A model generated the notes under the pieces. The model was not told the origin of the DNA. It saw nothing but the letters and a program-made list of their open reading frames with translations, and ran no database searches. A program made the translations under genes and the position numbers. From NCBI GenBank assembly GCA_963210315.1, contig OY723276.1, positions 868,001 to 932,000 on the forward strand: a stretch of 64,000 nt of DNA, given 5' to 3'. Every line of letters begins with the position of its first letter. The stretch's first letter is position 1. Below, piece by piece: positions 1 to 11,264 of the stretch. This DNA comes from Rhynchopus euleeides (taxonomy: Eukaryota; Euglenozoa; Diplonemea; Diplonemida; Diplonemidae).

Positions 1-3000
1 TCCCCACATTCTCACCGCCTCCACTTCCGGTTGCACCTCTCTGCATGAAAGAGAAGCCGCCATTGCAGTCACAAAATTGACGGCTTCTTCGCGAAGGGAA
101 GCGCCCCCACGTGGGTTGCCTGTGAGACATTCATGAAAAGCATGAAACAGGCAATTCCCATCACCAGGCACATTGACTGTGCTCAGGGAAAACAAGAGAA
201 GACGTTGCGTGAGGGTATCATGACGAGACGCGGGATTGTCGATGCCCTTGTCAGGTACGTGGGGCCTCCGTGGACCGGGACAGGGGAGTGCCATGGGGAC
301 CGCCTTCCTCCGCATATCCTCTTGCTCCATTTGTTCTTGTGCGTTTTCCACGTTTGGACCCATGTTCTGAATTCTATAAAAAACACTTGAAGCACGGGAA
401 AAGTCACGCTCAGTGGGGAGGTGGAGGGAGTAAAAATTCGTTTGGGTATCCTGCCGGTACTGGTAAAGGAAGATAGTAGGGAGAGAAGCCGTACTTCCTG
501 CTTCCCAGTTCTTTGCCTTCTCACACCATGTGCGAGGCCGTAACTCCCTGACCCTGGGTTTACCTTCCTTGTTCTGAGTAATAATTCTCAAGCGAATCTG
601 GTGCACATTCACAAAAAAATGCAGGGCAAAAGAACCACCACGTTGGGTCACCTTTTCATCTTCCGCCGCTTTGCACATACTCTTGCGCCAGTGAACGAGA
701 GACTGGTGCCTTTCATGTATGGGCAGGTTCTTCTCCCCCTTCTCTTCAAAAACAGAAGCAAGGGTATCCTTGTGTATTTTCATGAGGTACACCTCCAGGT
801 CGTGTTTCATGTTTGTTGCGTCACCAAAGGCACTCTCACGCAGAGCGCGGACTGACTGGTACGCAGAAAAACGGTTGAAACGGAGGAGGGAAAGAAAAAA
901 GCCGTCACCTTCCTGCACAGTATCTGTGACGGGGAGATGGTGGTATTTCGAAAAATACAGCAGGGTCTCTGGGATGAGGTGGCGTTGGGAAGTTGCTGGA
1001 ATGTATGACTCGTCACTCAGTTGAGCCGTATCATACCTCCCATGTCCAAGGCGCCCCTTCTTGTCTCTTGGGGTCTCTGGCACCTGGGAGAGGTCAATGA
1101 CTTCAGTCCCCCCAAACCGTTTTCTCTTCCGGACTGTGGGCCCGCTCCGAACAACAGAACGCGACTTCACTGCCACAGGGAATGTGCGCCTGGGTCGGGT
1201 GCCAAAAAATTGTGCCTTGGTGGTGGGGAGGACACCTTTCGGCACAAGTTTAAAAACTTCATATGCATGGCTTTCCCGATCCAGATCCCCTGCGGCAATG
1301 GCGCGCTTGGCAGTGTCCGTGTCGTGAACCACCCAATAAAGCGTTTCGCGCGGATAGGCGTGCAGTTGGGCTGGAGTCAACTTCTGCAATGTGGCAACGG
1401 TGTCTTTGAGGGGGAAGGCAACCATCCAATGCAGAGTTTGACGGTTAAAAAAAAAGAGGGCTGGGGAAGAAATAGACTGAGGATCATCAACAAAGGTATT
1501 TTTTTTACTTACCGGCAGAAGCCGATAGCCATTGTTCCGGAGTCCACTTGTGTGCTGTTCGATGGCCCGTTGCATCGTTGCCAGCGTGAACTTACCGGTC
1601 CAGTGAAAGCTCTCTGGATTGACCTCGTGTTGCAAAACCTGCATCTCCCGGAAGGTGAGAAACTGGATGCCACACTCACCCAAAAACCAGTTGAGGGAAG
1701 CCCAACCCCCCTCGTGCGTGGACTCCGACGCATGCAACACACCATCCTTCTGCCGCCCACAACCTGGAGAGGCGTGGAGGCCGAGAGGAAAACAATGCTC
1801 ATTCAGGAGAGCGATCCTAGCCGCCCCAACATCATTTGCCTCAGGATCAGCCTCATCACCCACCTCCACCTCCTCTTCCTCCTCCTCCTCCTCCTCCACA
1901 GCATCCACAGCATCCACAGCCTCCTCACCATCCTCACAACCCTTGCCATCCTCACCCTGTCCCTTCTCCTCTTTCAACGCAGCAGGTGCAGTCTTCACTC
2001 TCCGGTAGAGCTCCGTGATTGTATCTACCACGGAGGGCGAGATGGTGTCGGGGAAGGTGCGGGCCTTCAAGCCAAGGGTCTCCTCCACGGCCTCGACATG
2101 GCCACTCAACTGCTCCGTCCAGTTGCGCAGGAGGAGGGCGGAGAGGTCGCGCTTCGTCTCCCCAGCCTCCACCTTCAGGCCCGCCTTGGCCAACAACGCG
2201 AACAGGGTGGGGGCGTCGAGGCGGCCCAGCCGCTCCCTCGGCTGCAGCTGCTGCCCCTTCTCCCGCAGAATGGGGAGGATTCGCCCCCACTGCGTCAGGG
2301 CAAAGCGCACACGGACGTCGTGCGACGCAGACGAGACAGCGTCGGACCCCCACGGCTTCAGCCCCGCCTTCCGCAAAAATCTGGACAGCGGTTTCGAACG
2401 AACCGGAAGGATGCCAACTGCCTCCTTCACGGACTTCAGCCGCTCCACCCAGACACGGGCATCCGCAGAGCCAGGGCCACACAGCTTCTCAGCAAAGCTG
2501 CGTGTCAGCGCCTCCTTCTGCCGCGCCACCTCCTTTCCCTTGCTCATCGCCGTGACAGGGATGGCGTGGAGGGCGCAGAGGCGGACGAGGTCAGGGTGGG
2601 CCACCCCGCTGACGGCCTTCAGCGCAGCCGCAGAAGCCCCCGTGGCGGTGTTCGCCGCGGCCTCGGTGTACATCCCGCCACGGGTCTTCTTCCGCGCCCG
2701 CTTCGCCTGGCGCAGCAAACGGCCGTACCTGTAAGGCGATGGAAAGGAATGGTTGTACGACGAATCACACTGAAAACAGGAAATGGTGATAATGAAGTAG
2801 TCTTCTTCGTGACTTGGAAAAGTCATGAAGAAGAGAGGAAGAGAGAATGACAATGAATGAGATAAAAAAAATCTATCGGTTCTGACTCTGCCAGCATATG
2901 TTGTTGCGATGTAAAAAAAAAGAACGAAGGGAGGGGAGAAAAAAGGAGGCTGAAGAGCCTGCATACCTTGCGTTGTTGCAGTTGCCATAACCCAACAGGA

Positions 3001-5521
3001 AGCGGTTCACCTTGCTCTGGGTAATCCCAGACAAGGCAGCAGAAGAGAGGTTGGGGGCCCTCTGCGCCAAGAACGATGCATTCCCAGCCACACACTCTGC
3101 GAGGTCTTGTGTGGAGGGTAGCGAAGGGAGGTCTTCGGGTGATGCCGACGCCATTGCAGCTTCATCGTAGCCGATGAACCTTGCCAATGTGCTCGCAAAC
3201 CCCTGGATGCAGGGAACCCAGACCTCCGCAAATACATCGTGGTGATCCTTCACCACCTCCAACGCCTCAGCCCGCCCCACCTCCTCCTCACCGTGGCGGG
3301 GTTGTCCCCAATGCTTCCGCAGGGCAGGGAAGTCGTTGTCGGCGGAGTCGGCGCTCAGGTCGCGGGCGAGGAGGTGCAGCGGCCTCAGCACACCCCATCC
3401 CGCCTCGAAGTTGACCTCGAGGCGGCCCGTCTCCTCGTTCAACCGCCTGGGCTTGAGGTCGTTGAGGAACCTCAAGTACAGGCTGCCAATGAAATGGCAG
3501 GCTGCACAGTAGGCGGCGACGGTGGGGGTCCCCAGAAGAGTGAGGATCTCTGTCGCAGTCGGGGTGAACCGCTCCTCTCTCACCATCTCCAGGATGGAGG
3601 CGGAGAACTTGAGGAGGCGGGAGCACTGCTGAGGACGGGCATGCCACTTCGACCCCCGCTCACGGGCAAACCCCAGGCCCCGGGGGTAGCGCATGTCAAG
3701 TGCTTTCCCAAGCTCAGCATCCACGAAAATGACCCCGGCGGTTGACCGGCCGTTTGTCGGGTCGAGGACTGCAAGTACGCTGGCAACGTTGGCTGCCGGG
3801 TCGACCCGATGAGACATCATCAAGGCCTTCCCCGCCGTCTGCACTGCGTACTTCAGTGCGCCTCCAACCTTATGGTGCATGCACCGTAGGTGGACGATGG
3901 CGCCCCCCGCGTCCCTGGTCGCCTTCGCCTCCGTGCTAGCATGGTCGCTCAGGGTGGCGTTGCTAATACGGAGCTTGTGGGCGGAGACTATGCGGCGGAC
4001 CGCCTGCAGGTTGGAGGTCTTCCCTGCAGCCTTCCCGTTCTTCAGGGGGAGGGCGGAGGCGCAGGCCCCGCGTACGCGATTCTCGTCTGCAGCGACGTGG
4101 GCGGTGACAACGTGCAGCGAGACACTACTCCGGCCCAAGGAGGAGGTGGCATCGTGGGCGAGGGAGAGGGTGGCCTTCTGCCGGTCTTTGCCTAGGCCCC
4201 CTCCGCCGGTCTGCGTCCTCGCGACATCCTCCAAGAAGACGGCGAAGGAAGCCGCTCCGCTCGGGATCTCGAATTCGCGGAGCGTCCAGCGAGAGGGGAT
4301 CGGCATCTCCACCCCATCGCTCAGGAGCTTGATGATGTCGCGCAGCACCCTGCGCGACGACTCCTGACCGATGCCAGCCATCCGCAACTCCAACAGCGCC
4401 CGCAGCACCTTCATGGGGTAGGGCTCGGTGCAGGACTTCCGGCCCGTCACCCCACGAAGAACAATGTCCCCCTTGCGCCCGAGAACCTCGTGCGCAGCAG
4501 CCAACTCCTCCGTCAGCTGCGCAATGCGGTCCTTCGCCCTCAGCAAGGCCTTCTGCAAAGCCTTGACCTGCAAGACCCGCTCGGGGAGGGTCTTGGAGGG
4601 GCGCCCCACGGGGGCCGGCGGAGGCGTGCCCTGTCCGACGAAGTGGAGGCTGCACGGCCGTCCCGGCACTGCATTTCCGATGCAGTACTTCTTCTTCATC
4701 CCCCGGGTATCACTACCCTTCTCGTGAGGATGCAGAGCAGAAGACATGCAGTCGGCGTTCTCCTTCACCAGGGAGAAGAGGGCGGTGTCCGACACCTTCG
4801 CACCTGCGGGCAAGAGGGAGCGCAGGAGAGTCAGGTACTCGGCGCTGCTGATGCAGCACCACCCCTCACCAGCAGCCACAGCGTCACGCAACGCGTCCAT
4901 CGCAGTCGCAACGGGGGAGTCGGTGTTGGCGTGGGAGGCGGAGTCAACGGGGCAGGCGGAGTCGGCGAGGTCGGCGAGGTCATCGAGGCTGGCGAGGTCG
5001 GCAGGGTCACTGCACACAGAAGAACCAATGTCGACATCGTCGGCGGGACTCGTCGGAGACGTCGGTGGGAGCGCGGCAGGCAGAGGTTTCGGCGGCACGG
5101 GAGTCGGTGACGGAGGCGCCTCAGGCTCATCAGGCTCGTCGTTGCCAGCAGCAGCAGGACCCCGCGTGACCGCCGAGATCACGCTCTGCGAGACGGGATC
5201 CGCATCCTCGGGGTGGGGGAGGAGCGCCGCCTGATCAGCGAGATCATCGGGCTCACCCAGAGGAGCGATCAGGACATCGTCGGGGAAGCAGCGGCCCGGG
5301 GACGAAGCAGTCAACTGCCGGATTGCCTCTTCGGAGGAGAGGGGATTGGGCCGACGGATATCTGCCAAGCAATACATCTTCTGCACGCCGTTTGAGGTCC
5401 GGCTCGTTACGGGTTTCGGCCATCCTGCGTTGCGGAGAAGCGCACCCGCGACCTTCCCCGTAGTCTCGTCTGGGATACCCTGCAGCTTGCACGCTTCCGC
5501 GAAGGTAACCAAGCCGGACAT
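1..5521 (-). CDS. hAT-like transposase-OTU protease fusion, copy B (3' end outside window)
   Basis: Minus-strand two-exon gene, the same as the complete copy at 17398-23311. Exon 1 runs 5521-2967 and exon 2 from 2728 off the window edge at base 1. A GT-AG intron at 2729-2966 joins them in frame. The visible part ends near residue 1761 of the 1891-residue fusion, so the OTU motif PGDGNCLF (Asp1708, Cys1711) is present but the predicted catalytic His is not. The reading frame is intact throughout, with the same start context as copy A. Function is inferred: a DDE transposase for cut-and-paste movement of the element, with a deubiquitinase-like protease tail. See copy A for the domain details. 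Confidence 0.75.
2729..2966 (-). other. Predicted intron in transposase-OTU gene, copy B
   Basis: The donor on the minus strand reads AAG|GTATGC and the acceptor TTACAG|GTAC. Length is 238 nt, with a pyrimidine-rich stretch in the interior. Removing it joins the two long open frames in phase (AG + G TAC). It is identical in copy A at 20519-20756. Confidence 0.7.
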
Positions 5522-5691
5522 TATCAGAAGCTGTGGAACGTGCCAGTGCCTGCAGTGGGTTAGTGCTGTGTGAGCAACGTAGGTGCAGCAAAGTTAAAGT
5601 TAAGCAGTCTGCTGAGGGGTCCGCACACAACATCTGGGAGGCACGCAGAGTGACCGAGAGTGGAGGGGGCAAGGGGAGACACCGTTCTGTT

Positions 5692-7667
5692 TCGGTTACA
5701 ATCGGTTACATGCCAAGAACAATCGGTTACAATCGGTTACATGCCAAGAACGATCGGTTACAATCGGTTACATGCCAAGAACAATCGGTTACAATCGGTT
5801 ACAATCGGTTACATGACGAGGGCAATCGGTTACAATCGGTTACATGCCAAGAACAATCAGTTACAATCGGTTACATGCCAAGAACGATCGGTTACAATCG
5901 GTTACATGACGAGAACAATCGGTTACAATCGGTTACATGCCGAGAACAATCGGTTACAATCGGTTACATGCCAAGAACGATCGGTTACAATCGGTTACAT
6001 GACGAGAACAATCGGTTACAATCGGTTACATGCCGAGAACAATCGGTTACAATCGGTTACATGCCAAGAACGATCGGTTACAATCGGTTACATGCCGAGA
6101 ACAATCGGTTACAATCGGTTACATGCCGAGAACAATCGGTTACAATCGGTTACAGGCCAAGAACAATCGGTTACAATCGGTTACATGCCGAGAACAATCG
6201 GTTACAGGCCAAGAACAATCGGTTACAATCGGTTACATGCCAAGAACGATCGGTTACAATCGGTTACATGACGAGGACAATCGGTTACAATCGGTTACAT
6301 GCCGAGAACAATCGGTTACAGGCCAAGAACAATCGGTTACAATCGGTTACATGCCAAGAACGATCGGTTACAATCGGTTACATGCCAAGAACAATCAGTT
6401 ACAATCGGTTACATGACGAGAACAATCGGTTACAATCGGTTACATGCCAAGAACAATCAGTTACAATCGGTTACATGCCAAGAACGATCGGTTACAATCG
6501 GTTACATGCCAAGAACAATCAGTTACAATCGGTTACATGACGAGAACAATCGGTTACAATCGGTTACATGCCAAGAACGATCGGTTACAATCGGTTACAT
6601 GCCAAGAACAATCAGTTACAATCGGTTACATGCCAAGAACGATCGGTTACAATCGGTTACATGCCGAGAACAATCGGTTACAATCGGTTACATGCCAAGA
6701 ACGATCGGTTACAATCGGTTACATGACGAGGACAATCGGTTACAATCGGTGACATGCCGAGAACAATCGGTTACAATCGGTTACATGCCGAGAACAATCA
6801 GTTACAATCGGTTACATGCCAAGAACGATCGGTTACAATCGGTTACATGACGAGGACAATCGGTTACAATCGGTTACATGCCGAGAACAATCGGTTACAA
6901 TCGGTTACATGCCAAGAACGATCGGTTACAATCGGTTACATGACGAGGGCAATCGGTTACAATCGGTTACATGCCGAGAACAATCGGTTACAATCGGTTA
7001 CAGGCCAAGAACAATCGGTTACAATCGGTTACATGCCGAGAACAATCAGTTACAATCGGTTACATGCCAAGAACGATCGGTTACAATCGGTTACATGACG
7101 AGGACAATCGGTGACAATCGGTTACAGGCCAAGAACAATCGGTTACAATCGGTTACATGCCGAGAACAATCAGTTACAATCGGTTACATGCCAAGAACGA
7201 TCGGTTACAATCGGTTACATGACGAGGACAATCAGTTACAATCGGTTACATGCCAAGAACGATCGGTTACAATCGGTTACATGACGAGGACAATCGGTGA
7301 CAATCGGTTACATGCCAAGAACAATCGGTTACAATCGGTTACAGGCCAAGAACGATCGGTTACAATCGGTTACATGACGAGGACAATCGGTTACAATCGG
7401 TTACATGCCAAGAACGATCGGTTACAATCGGTTACATGACGAGGACAATCGGTGACAATCGGTTACATGCCAAGAACAATCGGTTACAATCGGTTACATG
7501 ACGAGGACAATCGGTGACAATCGGTTACATGCCAAGAACGATCGGTTACAATCGGTTACATGACGAGGACAATCGGTTACAATCGGATACATGCCAAGAA
7601 CAATCGGTTACAATCGGTTACATGCCGAGAACAATCGGTTACAGTCGGTGACCTACCGAGAACAATC
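5692..7667. repeat. 31-bp tandem array, copy B (about 64 units)
   Basis: The unit is AATCGGTTAC twice followed by an 11-base variable tail: ATGCCAAGAAC, ATGCCGAGAAC, ATGACGAGGAC or AGGCCAAGAAC. Some units are shortened or carry GGTGAC or CAGTTAC variants. Because 31 is not a multiple of 3, the array is open in several frames; those apparent proteins are artefacts. It starts about 170 bp upstream of the transposase start and is transcribed away from, so it occupies the promoter/subterminal zone. Copy A has a similar array whose net length is about 40 bp greater, with different unit order, so units have been gained and lost since the copies split. Confidence 0.95.
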
Positions 7668-7679
7668 TCGCATCCTGGA

Positions 7680-8135
7680 GCAACCTATTGGCAGACCGTC
7701 CACAACCGTCTACAGACGAAAAAGAGACGTACCGTCCCCATCGTGACCAACTGGGGGTGTTTTTTGGGTGTGGACGGTCCGCCCGCAGCCTAGCAACCTC
7801 CAGTAACCTCTTGGCAGACCGTCCACAGCCGTCCACAACCATCCACAGCCATCCACAGCCGTCCACAACCGTCCACAGGTGAAAAAGTGCCAGAACACCC
7901 CAATATTGACCACCTGGGGGTGATTTTTGGGTGTGGACGGTCTGCCTGAGGCCGTAGAATGCGAAAAAACCGATTTTGGTACTCTATTGGCCTGTGGTGG
8001 CCCGTAGAAATGGAGTGTTTGCGATTTTCAGCCATTTTCCTAAGGAAACTGGCCCAGTTGGCTGGAAAATGTGAATTTTTGAATTTAAAATGCAACATCG
8101 AGCATTTAGAGAGTGTGGACGGTTGTGGACGGTCG
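7680..8135. repeat. Subterminal GTGGACGGT repeats, right end of copy B
   Basis: GTCCACAACCGTCCACA-type motifs and their reverse complement GTGTGGACGGT recur in both orientations at 7688-7720, 7770-7790, 7815-7880, 7930-7945 and 8113-8140. They lie between the 31-bp array and the terminal inverted repeat. Such clustered motifs in a transposon end are commonly transposase binding sites; that role is inference. The same block is at about 25510-25970 in copy A. Confidence 0.75.
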
Positions 8136-8241
8136 TCCCGGACCGATTTGGGACCACTTTTGGTATAGGGTCGAAAAGACAATGCGATTTTAAAAAAAAT
8201 AATTTTTTAGACAGCCAGGTCAGCAGGCTATGCCTCCTCTA

Positions 8242-8415
8242 CCTCCATTGACACCACCCTCCAGGATTTTCCTCCAGACAGACGTGTGACCCTGGCTAAC
8301 CTGGGTCAGGCTGGGGTTGGGGATCATTTCATGTGGATCAAAGGGACACAGGCCAACTTGGAAGCCACACATCGCAAGGGTTTGCGTTCTGTTTCAACAA
8401 GAGCTGGGACCTGAC
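8242..8415 (+). pseudogene. 3' end of transposase-OTU gene of copy C
   Basis: Plus-strand frame encoding roughly residues 1836-1891 of the fusion protein, ending with TGA at 8413-8415. It contains GDHFMWI, the predicted OTU catalytic-His region. It is separated from the rest of its gene by copy B, so this copy cannot be expressed whole. Confidence 0.85.
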
Positions 8416-8446
8416 ACAGGCCAATCAAGGGGTTGCCCCCCCCCCC

Positions 8447-9598
8447 TAGGGGGGGTCAAATGCCACCCTTTTACGTGGACAAACACGATTTTTCAAAAAA
8501 CCGGCGCAGAGGCCCCAAAGCCCCCGTAAACCCTCCAAACCCCCCCAGATCGGTCCGGAAACCCATCGAACCCCACTTTTCCACCATTCCGGGCACCTCA
8601 GGTGCCCGAATTGGGGTACCTAAATTTTGTGCCACCGTTTGGTACCGGACAGTGCCACTGTGTGGGAGGTTGGAAAAGAAAATGCCCCAACACACCACAT
8701 CTGAGGGTTGCAATGCATGTTGCTTGCCAACCACGTCATCCGGTGGGTGTCAGGCGCTATGTAGGTGGCATTAGCCAGGTCTTCGATGAGTTCTGGCTTG
8801 TATATGTACCTCCCTGCCACCATGCACCGGGAGGCTGCCTGTAGGTACGGAACAAGTCCAGATGGTCGTGTGATTCCTGTGCAGCAGTGCTCCACAACCG
8901 GGATGTGTTGACAACGACTGTTGCAACACGAGCTGTACATTCCGGGAACACACGAAGTGCGCTGTCGTGGTACCCATTGTGCCAGAATTGGTAGTTGCTG
9001 CGGTCTACTTTGCCTGGCCCAAGAGCACTGGTACTGAACGGTGCAATATGCGTGGCGAGGTGAATGCAACGGAAGGGCGCAAAGTCAATACAGCTCTCGG
9101 ATGGCGGGTGGTGGTGCCACTAGTGTGTGACGTTCACTCGAGGATACAACGCATCACAATGAATCAGCAACCGTGGACCGAGTACAATACGCTCTCTGTG
9201 GCTGGTGTGGGGGACAAAGGCAGTGCCTGTGCCGCAGGCAGGGAGGTACATATACAAGCCAGAACACATCGAAGACCTGGCTGATGCCACCTACATAGCG
9301 CCTGACACCCACCGGATGACGTGGTTGGCAAGCAACATGCATTGCAACCCTCAGATGTGGTGTGTTGGGGCATTTTCTTTTCCAACCTCCCACACAGTGG
9401 CACTGTACGGTACCAAACGGTGGCACAAAATTTAGGTACCCCAATTCGGGCACCTGAGGTGCCCGGAATGGTGGAAAAGTGGGGTTCGATGGGTTTCCGG
9501 ACCGATCTGGGGGGGTTTGGAGGGTTTACGGGGGCTTTGGGGCCTCTGCGCCGGTTTTTTGAAAAATCGTGTTTGTCACCCCCATTTGACCCCCCCTA
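8447..9598. mobile_element. Foldback element F, copy 1 (1152 bp, arms about 370 bp)
   Basis: Two long inverted arms (about 8447-8815 and 9237-9598) flank a roughly 420-bp centre. The ends read TAGGGGGGGTCAAATG and its reverse complement, set in poly-C tracts; the TA at each edge could be a TA target duplication. A copy of exactly the same length is at 43005-44156. Short open frames occur in both arms and the centre (for example 8620-9069 minus), but none matches a family I know, so I treat it as non-autonomous. It is absent from the matching place in copy A (about 17372), which confirms it is an insertion. Confidence 0.8.
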
Positions 9599-9735
9599 CC
9601 CCCCCCCCCCCCCACTCCTGGTGTAGTGGTAGTGACTACAAAAAGGACTAACATTGCAAGAAGGTGCTGGGAGGCTTGCTTTTCCATTCACTCTCGACGA
9701 TCAAACCCCCCCCCCCACTTCACTTTTCCATTCAC
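9599..9735. other. C-rich stretch next to element F
   Basis: Poly-C runs and two TTTTCCATTCACTCTCGAC motifs followed by poly-C. A related motif in inverse orientation is at 45740-45770. The matching site in copy A lacks this stretch. No gene is seen. Confidence 0.5.
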
Positions 9736-10263
9736 TCTCGACAATCAAGCCCCCACTTCTTGACTGCCCCCCCCCCATGTTACTTTCAACAAACTTTGCC
9801 CATCCTTCAATCTTCCATTCGATCAGTTTGGCTTTTTCCAAAGCCTCGTTTTCCTTTTATTTCAATAGTCCACACCTAAACGGCGTACGCCTTGGCAAGC
9901 GTTTGAAAGGACAGCCTTGGGATTGCAGCTCACTGGAATCGCTGAAGGAAGCCCCCCGCCCCCCCCCCCCCCGCCCCCACCCCCACCCACTCTCCCTTTC
10001 ACAAGTCACGATACATTCCCACACCATACTGTTCCATGTGCACTCCATCCAACAGGACCGCCACACGTGTTAAACCCCATTCCCTGTTCCCAAGGCAGGG
10101 CAACCTTTATGGTTGAGTGGTGAGGGGCACAAAGAGACAATAGGTTTTAATGCAGATGCGGACATGTTGGAAAGAGCTCCCCCACCCCCCAACACACCAT
10201 TCTTGTGCTCCGCTCCCTTCTACTTCTATTTCACTACCCCCCCCCCCAACACACACAGGCACG

Positions 10264-10525
10264 GGCCAGGACCCGTGCAGGGTTAACCCGCCTAACAATT
10301 AGTAAAGAGTGATCACCAGTGACAACACCCGTGCAGGGTTACCCACTTGACAATTAACAAAGAGGGCTCAACACCCGTGCAGGGTTAACCCGCCTAACAA
10401 TTAGTAAAGAGCGATCAACAGTGACAACACCCGTGCAGGGTTTACCCGCCTAACAGTTAATAAAGAGTGATCAACGGTGACAACACCCGTGCAGGGTTAC
10501 CTACCTGACAATTAATAAAGGAGGG
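10264..10525. repeat. Five subterminal repeats, copy C
   Basis: ACCCGTGCAGGGTTA is followed by a TGACAATTA/TAACAATTA-type stretch, repeated five times with a period of about 57-60 bp. It is the inverted counterpart of 16590-16830 in copy A. This repeat is specific to the left end, unlike the 31-bp array at the right end. Confidence 0.85.
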
Positions 10526-10704
10526 ATCAACACATGATGAGGCACGGGAGGGTGGCAAAAGGCCCCCAGACCCCAGAAATCACCGAAAAATGACATTCTC
10601 GATGTGCGGTGGGTCTGGTTTCTAGGTTTTTCGGGAGAAAATTGGCCAAAATAATTTCGGAGACAAAATTTTGTTAGGGATTTCCGTTTGCTATGCCTCC
10701 TCTA

Positions 10705-10881
10705 CTGCAGCACCTGAAGAACCTGCAGCACCTGCAGCACCTGAAGCGCCTGCACCCTCACTGACCCCGGAACAGCAAGAACTCCTTGAGTTTGGGGTCC
10801 CGGCATAGAGACAGAGAATGGCTGAGTAAATCAAAAAATGAGACCCCCCCCCCCCTTTTCACTACGCACAAACTACGCAAT
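10705..10881 (+). other. Coding-like stretch upstream of gene X fragment 1
   Basis: Immediately after the copy C terminus a frame rich in Ala, Pro and Glu codons (GCA CCT GAA repeats) runs to about 10794, where it reads through LTPEQQELLEFG to a stop. It may be an upstream exon of gene X joined through an intron, but no splice pair is convincing. The target duplication of copy C would begin here (CTGCAGC). Confidence 0.3.
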
Positions 10882-10994
10882 ATGGGGTCGTCAGGGGCAC
10901 CAAAGACCTGTACAAACCTTGCACTGAATGTGTCGCAGAATGGGACAGGTGCTCAGTTCCGGAAGGTCGTGCTTGCCATGTCACAGGACACCAC
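10882..10994 (+). pseudogene. Gene X, fragment 1 (unrecognised protein)
   Basis: Open frame from an ATG at 10882 ending with codons GAC ACC AC, where the DIRS-like element begins at 10995. Joining base 10994 to 16040 continues the frame exactly (ACC TAC AAG). Summed with the other two pieces (140 and 725 nt) the restored frame is 978 nt, about 325 residues, with no stop. I do not recognise the protein. The frame is open for some distance upstream of the ATG, so the true 5' end is uncertain. Confidence 0.6.
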
Positions 10995-11241
10995 TCACAG
11001 TTTACTGAGGGAATATGACCCAAGGCCATTGGCAGCAGACACCCCCATCCCCCTCATCACCCCTGACACCCCACAACCCCAATCCTGTTGCCTTTCCCCT
11101 CTCTCTCCCCCCATGTTGTGCCCATGCACCTTCCCGGGACACTTTGTATATAACTTTAACACCACACCACACAACACCCCCTTCATCAGGGTAATCTCCC
11201 CGCGGCCAACACTCTTCGTCTTGTCCGCTTTCTTTTATTGT
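10995..11241 (+). repeat. Split direct repeat A1, family 1
   Basis: 247 bp matching 15545-15791. It ends in TTTTATTGT just before the gag leader and probably contains the promoter, since gag begins 24 bp downstream; that role is inference. Confidence 0.95.
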
Positions 11242-11264
11242 TACACTCTCACCACCCCGACACC

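Larger units (their letters stand above)
1..8241 (-). mobile_element. TAGAGG element copy B, right part (left end outside window)
   Basis: This is the right-hand 8.2 kb of the element seen complete at 16394-26072. Bases 1-5690 match 17791-23480 almost base for base; I noticed one silent difference near 4181. The right terminus is at 8241, where the inverted terminal repeat TAGAGGAGGCATAGC (reverse complement at 8227-8241) ends. It abuts the OTU coding fragment of an inverted sister copy, so B is inserted into the gene of copy C. The expected 7-bp target duplication on this side is CCTCCAT (8242-8248); its partner lies outside the window. The near identity with copy A implies recent movement or recent segmental duplication. 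Confidence 0.88.
8242..10704 (+). mobile_element. TAGAGG element copy C, left-end fragment in inverted orientation
   Basis: Bases 8242-8440 and about 9733-10704 are the reverse complement of 16394-17579, the left end of copy A. The terminus TAGAGGAGGCATAGC is at 10690-10704 (read on the minus strand). Copy C holds the last 56 codons of the OTU gene, 3' flanking sequence, five subterminal repeats and the terminal repeat. It is interrupted by a foldback element (8447-9598) plus extra C-rich sequence to about 9732, and is cut off at 8241 by the insertion of copy B. Its other half lies outside the window. Confidence 0.85.

Noticed and set aside
1021..2850. 609-codon plus-strand frame opposite the transposase-OTU gene (also 18811-20640)
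   Set aside because: Antisense shadow of a GC-rich coding exon; no recognisable domain, whereas the minus strand encodes the supported protein.
5533..7439. Long plus-strand frames through the 31-bp array, which look like a repetitive protein (TIGYNRLHAKNDRLQSV)
   Set aside because: The unit contains no stop in several frames, so any phase is open. No start context, no conserved single frame, and the same occurs in copy A.
5692..7667. CRISPR-like array
   Set aside because: Units are contiguous 31-bp repeats with degenerate tails rather than constant repeats separated by unique spacers, and no cas genes or prokaryotic context exist.
8620..9069. Protein-coding gene in foldback element F
   Set aside because: The frame runs from the arm into the centre, differs between arms, has no family match and no start or splice support.
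10705..10994. Alternative spliced reading of gene X fragment 1 giving a Cys-rich peptide
   Set aside because: It does not continue in frame across the DIRS insertion, while the chosen frame does across two insertions.
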